DNA from: Zoroaster sp. YZ-2022
Lineage: Eukaryota; Echinodermata; Asteroidea; Forcipulatida; Zoroasteridae
Length of the DNA: 64,000 nt
Assembly (NCBI GenBank): GCA_029582265.1
Contig: CM055828.1
Coordinates: 5,873,402 to 5,937,401, forward strand
Direction: 5' to 3'
In this document: piece after piece, positions 56,239-64,000 of the stretch
Layout: every line of letters begins with the position of its first letter
How positions within the stretch are numbered: position 1 is the first letter of the stretch
Notes under the pieces: model-generated
Told to the model about the DNA's origin: nothing
The model's database searches: none
The model's input: only the letters and a program-made list of their open reading frames with translations
Made by a program: the position numbers and the translations under genes

Positions 56239-56420
56239 TAGTAGGATGACATGATTTATGAGGCAATTCATCAAGGATGCTTTCCCCCTGTGTATAGTGG
56301 GCTAATATTTCAGGTTGTGGTTCACTGAACAGTAATTTTGTGTAGCTTTTGCTAAATTTGAAAAGGTAATTGCTTGGCAATAGTATCTGTGGATGGATCG
56401 TTGATCTGGTAGTGTCTGTG
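56238..56420 (+). repeat. Local duplication, copy 1 (leads into the 29-bp array)
   Basis: TAGTAGGATGACATGATTTA, GCAATTCATCAA, TTTTCCCCCTGTGTA-type sequence, GGTTGTGGTTCA and AACAGTAATTT then GCTAAATTTGAAA match 57465-57815 in order. The site equivalent to the 57.5-kb MITE insertion is unoccupied here (near 56300). Confidence 0.85.
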
Positions 56421-56996
56421 GATGGAGCGTGGATCTGGTTGTGTCTGTGGATGGATCGTGGATCTGGTAGTGTCTGTGGATAGTTTGTGGATCTGGTAGT
56501 GTTTGTTGATGGATTGTGGATCTGGTAGTGTTTGTGGATGGATTGTGGATCTGGTAGTGTTTGTGGATGGATTGTGGATCTGGTAGTGTTTGTGGATGGA
56601 TTGTGGATCTGGTAGTGTTTGTGGATGGATTGTGGATCTGGTAGTGTTTGTTGATGGATTGTGGATCTGGTAGTGTTTGTTGATGGATTGTGGATCTGGT
56701 AGTGTTTGTGGATGGATTGTGGATATGGTAGTGTTTGTGGATGGATTGTGGATCTGGTAGTGTTTGTTGATGGATTGTGGATCTGGTAGTGTTTGTGGAT
56801 GGATTGTGGATCTGGTAGTGTTTGTGGATGGATTGTGGATCTGGTAGTGTTTGTGGATGGATTGTGGATCTGGTAGTGTTTGTGGATGGATTGTGGATCT
56901 GGTAGTGTTTGTGGATGGACTGTGGATCTGGTAGTGTTTGTGGATGGATTGTGGATATGGTAGTGTTTGTGGATGGATTGTGGATATGGTACTGTC
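56381..56996 (+). repeat. 29-bp minisatellite, about 21 copies
   Basis: Unit GGATCTGGTAGTGTTTGTGG then ATGGATTGT. The leftmost four units are the most diverged (GTGTCTGTGG), the rest are near identical with sporadic TTGATGG and GATATGG variants. On the minus strand two frames remain open for 262 and 316 codons because 29 bp cycles through all frames and none has a stop, producing a 29-residue periodic H/P/T/S/Q-rich peptide. I do not support it as a gene. Confidence 0.97.
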
Positions 56997-56998
56997 CT

Positions 56999-57174
56999 GG
57001 GGCCAATTTCATAGACCAGCTTAGCAGAAAAATTGCTACCAAAAAAATATTTGCTGAGCAGATTTCGTTGGTTACCAGCCAAACTTCCACACAAAATGTG
57101 TGTATTTTGGCTGGTAGTCTGTTTTATATTGCTTAGCAAAATTATCTGCTTAGCAGCTCTATGATGTTGGCCCC
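56999..57174 (+). mobile_element. Family C MITE, nearly complete
   Basis: CCTGGGGCCAA at the left and TTGGCCCCAGG at the right are exact inverses. Inner pairs are AGCTTAGCAGA / TCTGCTTAGCAGCT and GGTTACCAGCCAAA / TTTTGGCTGGTAGTC, so most of the element can fold into one hairpin. It abuts the last unit of the 29-bp array. Open frames that cross it come from the adjacent array. Confidence 0.9.
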
Positions 57175-57189
57175 AGGGCTGTGTTAAAG

Positions 57190-57465
57190 GTATGTAAGGT
57201 AAAGGATTGGTAATTCAAAACTAACCAAATGGTCAAATTATGTGAACAACATAAAACTGATGATGGTATCAATTCTTATCGAAACTTATCAAACAAACAA
57301 AAACATAGTTGCAAAGTTCACAGATCCTTCAATCTTGACACATACTTAGACCATAACATGTAGTTGTCAATAAAGTTGTGACGTAACAGTTTCAGGTAAA
57401 GTAAGCTTTATGAAAAACTGATGAATTATTTGTAGGAGATTATAATAGTGTGTCATAGTGGCTTT
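57190..57465. repeat. Dispersed family G pieces in opposite orientations
   Basis: 57190-57300 is inverted (GTAAGGTAAAGGATTGGTAA, AACTGATGATGGTATCAATT). 57395-57465 is direct (GGTAAAGTAAGCTTTATG, AACTGATGAATT). Both are partial. Confidence 0.55.
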
Positions 57466-57815
57466 TAGTAGGATGACATGATTTATGATGCAATTCATCA
57501 AAGATCTTTTCCCCCTGTGTAAAGAGCCGGTTTATATTTCACGAATACATCGATGTGAAGTGAAATGTGACTAATGATTCAAAGGGCCTGAACTCATTTT
57601 AACTCCTGAAATCATTTGCCGCTTATTTATGACTTCAAAAATCACATCGGATTTACGTGAAGTATGAACCCGCCTTTGCGCAACCTGATATTTAAGTTGT
57701 GGTTCAAGGAACAGTAATTTGGGGGTAGCAAATGCTAAATTTGAAAGGGGGGGGGGGGAAGTTGGATTAGTTGGTAGTCTTTGGATGGATGGTGAATCAG
57801 GTAATAATGTCCTAC
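57465..57815 (+). repeat. Local duplication, copy 2, with insertion and an unexpanded repeat unit
   Basis: Partner of 56238-56420. It carries the inserted element at 57525-57675. Its right end has only about one diverged equivalent of the 29-bp unit (GGTAGTCTTTGGATGGATGG then TGAATCAGGTAATAATG), where copy 1 has about 21. A G run (57749-57758) is also unique to this copy. Confidence 0.85.
57525..57675. mobile_element. Small MITE of about 150 bp with long inverted ends
   Basis: The left end is AGCCGGTTTATATTTCACGA then ATACATCGATGTGA. The right end, inverted, is GGCGGGTTCATACTTCACGT then AAATCCGATGTGA. This is an inverted repeat of about 33 bp. The duplicate at about 56300 lacks it. No clear target duplication. 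Confidence 0.85.
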
Positions 57816-58079
57816 ACTGGATTTAAGGTATGGTGTAGGATTTGTAATTTAAAAAACAAACAAATGATCCAATTTTAACCCTATTTTGGATTTTGTTGAA
57901 GTTAGCAGAGAACAATATGTTAGAGCAAAATCAAATCAATTGTTTATAACCCGACCGCAAGAATTTCATAGTCAATGCTGATGGATCATATTGCACTCGG
58001 CAGGCTTCACACTCGATCAGGACAACTGATGGATGTTGTAGCAATTGAGTAAGGGGTGTCTAGCCAGTTATTGAAAGGG
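57816..58079. other. Non-coding stretch, nothing recognised
   Basis: No landmark was recognised. Confidence 0.4.
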
Positions 58080-58268
58080 GTTAGGGTAAATGTAAAAACT
58101 TGTAAAAACTAAGTTTAGTGTATAACTGATGATGCTATCAATCTACCCTAGAAATCATTTTGTCTTGAGTTGCTGTCACTTTTAGGAAAAGTGAAATAAT
58201 TTCCAGTTAGAATGAATACAAACATCTGAATGCATTTTCATAATTTTCTTGTGGATGACACAGGTTGG
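58080..58268 (-). repeat. Dispersed family G copy, inverted
   Basis: Minus strand: AACCAACCTGTGTCATCC, GAAAATGCATTCAGATGTTT, CACTTTTCCTAAAAGTGACA, GCAACTCAAGACAAAATGAT and GATAGCATCATCAG-like sequence, in family order. Confidence 0.75.
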
Positions 58269-58270
58269 TT

Positions 58271-58630
58271 GTCCTACTTTAGCTGAACTTTAGTGGCAAG
58301 TAGATACAGTAGTCAAAATCAGTCGACTGACTGTTTTTGACTGTTAGCACCTTGAGCGCCTTTCGGTGGATACATGCACTTTATTATCATTAATATGCCA
58401 TTATCATTAATATTATTATTATTATTATTGAACCATCTGTGCACACAGGGGCATTTCTGACTGGTTTGGACTGTCATTTTGACCACCCTAAACCAATACA
58501 AGACGATGCTTTTACCAGTCCAAAACGGTTGACTCATTTTGACCTGTAAATGTACTTATTACATGTAAGGTTTGACAGTGTTCGACTTTTAAGTGCACTA
58601 GATATACCTTGGCAAGTATATCAACATTTT
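58271..58630 (+). mobile_element. Family D MITE carrying a SINE fragment
   Basis: TCCTACTTTAGCTGAACTTT to AGTATATCAACATTTT matches 18548-18854. Both termini have lost their CCCT/AGGG ends. A segment at 58348-58430 interrupts it. Confidence 0.85.
58348..58430 (+). mobile_element. SINE S1 3' fragment nested in family D
   Basis: AGCACCTTGAGCGCC, GGTGGATACATGCACT and an (ATT)n tail match the 3' end of S1 at about 2680-2744. It sits between TTTGACTGTT and GTGCACACAGG, which are adjacent in the complete family D copy apart from a few bases. Confidence 0.8.
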
Positions 58631-58634
58631 CGGC

Positions 58635-58965
58635 AAAATCAATTCTAGGTATGATTGATACCATCATCAGCTCTACATCAGCTTTAGTCCTTTGTCCTGT
58701 TTGTCTCCTTGTCTGCCCCAAGGTTAGGGCACAAAAGCATTTTTGCTTCACCCAAACCTTAATGTTGTCCTTTGTGTAATAATTTGATATATATTTAATA
58801 TACCTGTAATACTGTATTTCAACTTATTACAAACAATGTATATTTCCTTGTCCAAGGACAGCATTGAAATAAATGTATTATCAATCAATCAATCAATCAA
58901 ACCAAGTAAGTTTAACATTCCAATTTGACCATTTGGGTAGTTTTGAGTATACCAATCCTATAAAA
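58635..58965 (+). repeat. Dispersed family G copy split by a retroelement tail
   Basis: AGGTATGATTGATACCATCA then TCAGCTCTACATCA (to about 58677), resuming at about 58905 with CCAAGTAAGTTTAACATTCC and AATTTGACCATTTGG. In other copies these blocks are contiguous. Confidence 0.8.
58678..58904 (+). mobile_element. LINE/SINE-like 3' end with (ATCA)n tail, nested in family G
   Basis: A 227-bp insertion ending GAAATAAATGTATTATCAAT then (CAAT)n with about five units (58878-58901). A tail of short tandem units following AATAAA-like sequence is typical of a 5'-truncated retroelement. Confidence 0.7.
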
Positions 58966-59876
58966 AAAAAATTTCTGTGTTATCATTATATCCCTCAGGT
59001 AACGCTTGATACTTACCAATGATAAAAGTCAGAAATGCCCCTTGTCAAGACTTCAGCTTCTTGGTTTCTATTGATGCCATTTCGTGTTTCCTTTGTCTGC
59101 TGCCCCTTATTGCTTCTCCATGAGAAAAAGTATTAAGTAATCGCATTGACTAGTATTTCCTCTCTACCATTGGCATCTACCAAAGGGTCATCGATACAAG
59201 TCCCATGGGTTTCTAGATGGCCCTCCGCTCATGAATTGTTGTCTTTTTTTTTCTTCTTCTAAATAACCATTGTGGACATTTTGGTGTATGAGTGCAAAAT
59301 AAACCAATAAACCAACCAAATTATCTTTAATAAGCTAAAGATTAACTGTTGTTTGAAAGCGGGCTGTGATCGCATCACACACTCATCGAATGCCACTCAA
59401 ATGTTTTCATTAATTATGTTTCTTTAGCACCTGTGAGTGCACGGCACAGTGATTTAAAACGAAACTCATTTAGCAATCATACAACTTGAAAATGCAATTA
59501 GGCTACTAATGGTAAGTACCCTGATGTGGTAAACCTTGCCATAGAACGCAATGGGATAGGAATGTGTGGCTTCAGTAATTTCCGGTTTGGTATCTCCTTC
59601 ATCCATAGTGGCGCAAGCATTCAATTAAGTCCTGATTAATATGGTGGATGGACAAATATTCATGTGGGAAATGGACTTAGAGGACAGGGTTACGTCGTCG
59701 TCGTAGCTAGGGTGTGATTTAGAACTAAGGAATGCTAATATACTTTAATGCATCGTATTCATGATCTGTTGAAAAATTGTGAAAGGATGTTGATATTGGG
59801 TACTGGAGTGGATAATCCGATGGACCATAAAGAATGTACATTCAGCAGTCAAGCACACGCGCGTGTGTGTGTGTTT
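58966..59876. other. Non-coding stretch, nothing recognised
   Basis: No exon is supported; a CGTCGTCGTCGT tract lies at about 59694-59705. Confidence 0.45.
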
Positions 59877-59911
59877 GTATGCCTGTATGCCTGTATGCCT
59901 GTATGCCTGTA
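59877..59911 (+). repeat. (GTATGCCT)n tandem, about 4.4 copies
   Basis: An 8-bp unit following a short (TG)n run. Confidence 0.9.
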
Positions 59912-60031
59912 TGGTGTTATTGTATCGGGTTAACTTGGGTTTTAATTGATTGGATGTAGAGAAACATGAGGGTGGTGTGAACTGCACTTTTGTTGACTTG
60001 TCTGCTTGCTGGCCTGCTTGGGTACCTGTGC

Positions 60032-60154
60032 GATTGATTGATTGATTTGTTGATTGATTTGTTGACTGACTGACTGACTGACTGACTGACTGACTGACTG
60101 ACTGACTGACTGACTGACTGACTGACTGACTGACTGACTGACTGACTGACTGAC
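60032..60154 (+). repeat. (GATT)n then (GACT)n microsatellite
   Basis: The left part is GATTGATT with GTTGATT interruptions; from about 60063 about 22 uninterrupted GACT units. A minus-strand 75-codon frame reads as SVSQ repeats and is not a gene. Confidence 0.95.
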
Positions 60155-62010
60155 CATCTCTTTTCTCATATGAAGGACTACGTATTTTGTTCCAGCGTTT
60201 TGTGGTTATGTCATTAATTATTTATTTGTCTTCCCTTCATAGGTTGATTTATATTATATTGGATATGTAAATGAAGCAATCTAAATTCAAATTGAAGTGT
60301 TAGGTTGTAGTGTGTGATGCATGTATATTATACACATCCGATATGTAGGCCAAACGTCACGCAACATTGTCTCAATTGACATCCATCCACGTCAGCACAC
60401 TAATTCGCCCACATACATGGATTCATTAAGTGAATCGCCCTCCACATGCCCATTTCAAATTGCATCCCTTCTACGTACGTCGGAACAGGTTCATGCATGC
60501 GTATCCAATTTGTCATTTTACACATGTATAAATTTATTTCTTTTCAACCGTTGATCCGCAATGACCAGTGACGCGCATTGGGTCCTGATTTGTAAGGCGA
60601 TTCCATGCTGTTTGCACAAAAAAGTGTACCCAAGTTAACCTCTTGTCGTTATTTTACATAGCTATTTGTACATTCTTACATCATGTTAATGGCTCAGGAG
60701 CAAAGGCATAAATCTTCTGTTATTTATACTCCCACTTTTTGTTCAGGGGGATGGTCTACAGGATCATATCTTCCCCCATCCCCTACGTTTTGTGCCCAGG
60801 GAAAAATAAATAACTGAACAAATTCGTGTTTATAGCACTTTATACTGTATTGAACAATTATTTAGGGCTACCATTGTTATAATATGTCCAACAAAATTCA
60901 ACTCTCCAAAAAATTTCCAAAAGTTTCCAAATTTTATAAGATTTTCAAAATGTTTTAACAATTTTGGATTAAAATGTATTTATGAATTTATTTTTCCATC
61001 CACATGTTTCAAAGACCTTAAATGGTTTTTTTTATTTAATTTTTTAAATTTGGGATGAGGGTGTTCATATGAATTGGAACTTATGAATTTACGCCACTGC
61101 TCAGAAGGTGCATTCCTTTTTAAAATCCCTATTAAAATCTAAATGCATAAATTCCATCAATTAAAACCCTATTTTCTCATGGACGTCACAAGGCAATAAT
61201 TTATGCCGAAACTTATGTCTTTTTTTCCCACCAGATTTTTTAATTCTCATGAAGTACAATTGAGGACCAGAGCTGCCCAAGTCCTCTTTAAGACTTCTCA
61301 TTATGTGGGCCCACTCTTCAAATATTTAGTATACAAAGTAATTTTTCCCCCTCAATGCACAGCAGGAAAATGTATCAGTGCAAAAGACGTGATTTCATGC
61401 CTTCATTTTGGCCGTTTCCGACAGTGTGCATCAGTGCGTGAATCACGCGCAGAGTTTTTTTTTCCCCAGGCCTCTCAGTTTCCCGTTGCTGCATTTTATG
61501 AGGTGACAGTAGTCGTGAAAAAGGAGAGGATCGATAGGAATTATTTGCAGAACCCATGTTGTTATTAGGTACCTATTCCATTAGGGCCAGTGCAAGTCAA
61601 AGATTTGTTTCTCATGATGATCTTCCTCAAGGTTACTTGCTGTAATCATGGTGTAGAAGGTCTGTGCCCTGTTCAACGTTATTTTGGCTTTACCAGCACA
61701 TCAAGGCCTCTAATTATAAACCATTGACCATTTGCAAAATTTGCAAAATTTTCAGGAAGGAATTGTTAGTGTGTGTAGCCTGTGGTTTGCTTTTTTGTTG
61801 TTGCAAATCTTGAATTTTGATAAGCAAGTTGTGAATATTTTGTAGCATTTTGCTTTGTGATACAAGCGAAATCATTCACTGTATTGTGTACATGCAAGTT
61901 CCAAATTCAGATGAAAGTATAATATACTGTAACTTAGGAGTCAGTGTCTGGAATTGTTCTTTCATTGAAATATTTTCTTTCTGGTAATGAAACCAGGGAT
62001 TCCTCAATAG
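60155..62010. other. Non-coding stretch
   Basis: Open frames at 60321-60554 (77 codons) and 61203-61568 (121 codons) are the longest and have no convincing domain. At about 61795-61875 lies the dispersed block GCAAATCTTGAATTTTG...GATACAAGCGAAAT shared with 12.6 kb. Confidence 0.45.
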
Positions 62011-62013
62011 GGC

Positions 62014-62467
62014 ATATGACATAAAACACAATAAAGGGGGCCACTTTGCATCCGTCACGTTAGCAGTTTTTCCAATGGTTGTTATTTATTTTTAAGTACC
62101 TGAAACTGACCAAAAAGTGTTTCAACATGTGAATGGACATGCAGGCTTATACTAGAACTAATTTGAGTTGATTTATTTTAGTTTTTTAATTTTTTAATTT
62201 ATTTTTTCACCCTCAAATTTCCATAAAAATTGGACGGAAAAAGTTACCTCACTTTTCCGTCCATTTGTTGATGGAAATTTTAGGGTAATTAAAAAAATAA
62301 TAGTAATAATCAACTCAAATTATCTTTAGGATAAGCATGCATGTCTATTCAAATGTTGAAAGTCTTTTTGGGTGGTTTCAGATATTTAAAAAAAAATTAC
62401 AACCATTAGAAAAACTGCCAATGTGACGGTAGGAAAGTGGCCCCCTTTATTGTGTTTTATGTCATAT
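62014..62467. mobile_element. Near-complete palindromic (foldback) MITE, 454 bp
   Basis: The left end ATATGACATAAAACACAATA then AAGGGGGCCACTTT is matched inverted at the right end (ATGTCATAT at 62459-62467). Pairing continues with GTAGCAGTTTTTCCAATGG-type sequence, AACTAATTTGAGTTGATT and, at the centre, GGACGGAAAAAGT against ACTTTTCCGTCC around a six-base loop (about 62233-62263). Nearly the whole element can form one hairpin. It encodes nothing; the two similar short frames on opposite strands are mirror images of each other. Confidence 0.9.
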
Positions 62468-62507
62468 AGCACTGTAGCTTGTAAGCCTGTAGAAACCTGT
62501 GAAAAGA

Positions 62508-62662
62508 AGACTGAAGAAATGTTTAGGGTTTTAGATGAAAACCTCAGAACAAACCAAGATATTAACTTAAAACCCAGTCTGCACGTGAGCTCAGGTCGGG
62601 AGTGGGATTCAAACCAGGGGTCCACTGAGTTGAAAGGCAAGGAAAGTTCCACTGTACGTCAA
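62508..62662 (-). mobile_element. tRNA-derived SINE S2, inverted
   Basis: On the minus strand: CAGTGGAACTTTCCTTGCC (A-box region, diverged), CCTGGTTTGAATCCCAC (B box about 62606-62616), ACCTGAGCTCACGTGCAGAC and TGGGTTTTAAGTTAATATC, in the order of the copy at 6218-6420. It lies about 40 bp from the foldback element. Confidence 0.7.
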
Positions 62663-64000
62663 CCTAAATCTCCAATTTACTGTATGACTGAGAACATTCT
62701 TTTATGTCTCTCACAGCAGGGGTTAAGGGTTGGGTTGTAGGTTATGAAGCCCTAAGGAAAACTGATCCTTTTTTAGGGATTTCAGGTGCAAAAATGGATG
62801 GAGGGGGGGTAAGAAGAATTGTATAAATAAATAAAATAGGCAAATTATGACAGTAAGCACGCACATGTAATTTGTGTGCCTGCAGGTGCCCCTGCCTGTA
62901 GGAAATTCACGTACTGAACATACCATTTTGATTAAATTTTACATTGATATTATTGACATTTCGTCTGGTCTTGTTTGCTTAAATCGGGGAATATTTCCCC
63001 GAAGACTCATTTTTATGTTGTGAGTGTGTGGTAGGTATCCCTGCCTTGTTTTTCTAATAAGTAATCTCAAGTATGTGAAACGCAATAGGACAGAAAAAAA
63101 ATCATGTTTTGTGGCTTGTGATGGTAGTGACGAACAACGTAATTTTTTTCGTTGTATAGATGGTGAGCCGTTTAATGGTTACTTGCTGGGATTAGTGGTT
63201 AAATTGAAGAAAAAAAAGGACCGCATCAGGGAAGGAAAAAAAAATCATCCAGGAGTGATGGTCGGTAAGGCAAAGAGCATGACACGAAAGTAGACGTCGA
63301 GAGAGCGGACAGACAGAGGAGAAGGAGAATTGATTTCTGTCGCCGTGGCAGCGTTAATGGGAGTTATAATTCACCGTAATCGCGGCAACGTGTACTGATT
63401 CGATATCCCTCATTGGGTCATGTTATAGTGGGGCTCGCGGTTCCCGGGGGGATCATTTTGTAAAAGCTGTGGAAAGCACTTGGAGTGAAAGAGCCACACG
63501 GGGGAGCAAGGTTTTTATCTCTGGAAGTATCGATGTTGCATTTTTTGTCGGGACAAAAAAAGAAATCAATCCATACAGGCAGGGATTTTTTACAATGGTA
63601 TTTATTAAGTGAAGGCTACAGTGGAGGGGTGATGGAGGTTCTAAGAAATTTTATAATAAGTTATTCTTAGTTTCATTGTTGCGTTGACATTTGCAAGATG
63701 TCATTTGTCCATTACGTATAATGACAAATTCGTTTCCACATATTATACAAGATGTGGCATTGACGATGTGAAGGTCACTTTAACACATATATTGCAACAT
63801 GCAAACAAGCAGATTGTACATTACGTGATGAGTCTTCGTGACCTTCATTGTAATTAATACATGAATTATTAAGGGCCAAAAGTTGGCAACTCATTTTGCG
63901 CTATTTTGATAAATCTGAATTTAATGTTTCCGCAAAATGCATTTTTCTACTTTTCTGGTAGAAAAGCAGAAAATCAGAATGAACGTTTTGAGATAATAAT
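62663..64000. other. Non-coding stretch to window end
   Basis: An 89-codon frame at 63024-63293 is lysine-rich at its end and has no recognisable domain. No repeat family was recognised. Confidence 0.45.

Noticed and set aside
56189..57139. 316-codon minus-strand frame as a repetitive protein gene
   Set aside because: The 29-bp unit is open in two frames at once, and the ends of the frame are family C MITE and unrelated flank; no start context or splice evidence.
60321..60554. A YVGQTSR-like motif suggesting a GIY-YIG nuclease of a Penelope-like retroelement
   Set aside because: Only one short motif; no downstream catalytic pattern, and the frame is 77 codons in unremarkable sequence.

Overview
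The window reads as non-coding nuclear DNA of an animal, most likely a marine invertebrate deuterostome. An echinoderm is my best guess, from the tRNA-derived SINEs with (ATT)n tails, the abundance of short TTAA-flanked DNA transposons and the very frequent ACATGTACATGT palindrome. That guess rests on general resemblance, not on a marker gene. The sequence is AT-rich. I found no protein-coding exon, rRNA gene or functional tRNA gene that I could support. The longer open frames all lie in tandem repeats, in transposon copies, or in unsupported short stretches.

Most recognisable content is mobile-element debris, and several families recur often enough here to define their ends by comparison. 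Family A has termini CCCTAAC.../...GTTAGGG between TTAA sites (4.9, 16.8, 47.8, 50.8 and 53.0 kb, with relatives at 27.9 and 46.0 kb). Family B has AGGGACAAT termini and TTAA sites (7.7, 35.6, 36.5, 39.8, 53.7 kb). Family C has GGGGCCAATTTCAT termini and is largely self-complementary (9.9, 36.3, 51.3, 57.0 kb). Family D has CCCTCCTACTA termini and TTAA sites (18.5, 42.2, 58.3 kb). Family E has GGCCAAAA termini (19.1, 44.4, 47.0 kb). Single-copy inverted-repeat elements lie at 3.6, 23.6, 57.5 and 62.0 kb. A further dispersed family, G, recurs about fourteen times without clear ends. Retroelement debris includes two tRNA-derived SINE families and 3' ends of probable LINEs with short-repeat tails.

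Two places show both an occupied and an unoccupied version of the same sequence: the TTAA element at 3570-4146, whose empty counterpart is at 3384-3387, and the small element at 57525-57675, whose empty counterpart is near 56300. Nested insertions at 42.2-42.9 kb and 58.3-58.9 kb give a relative order of events.

Tandem arrays are the other main component: (GGTTGA/GGGTTGA)n at 13.9 kb, a pure (GGGGCT)n array at 30.6 kb, a 1-kb polypyrimidine array at 33.6 kb, a 12-mer at 36.9 kb, a 16-mer at 45.2 kb, a (TA)n-rich tract at 49.2 kb, a 29-mer with about 21 copies at 56.4 kb and (GACT)n at 60.1 kb. The most unusual structure is at 28.9-30.4 kb: a 1.6-kb imperfect palindrome carrying three tRNA-like domains, two in the left arm and one in the right, next to the (GGGGCT)n array.

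The stretches between these features contain nothing I can identify and could be introns or intergenic DNA. There is no operon or pathway logic to describe.
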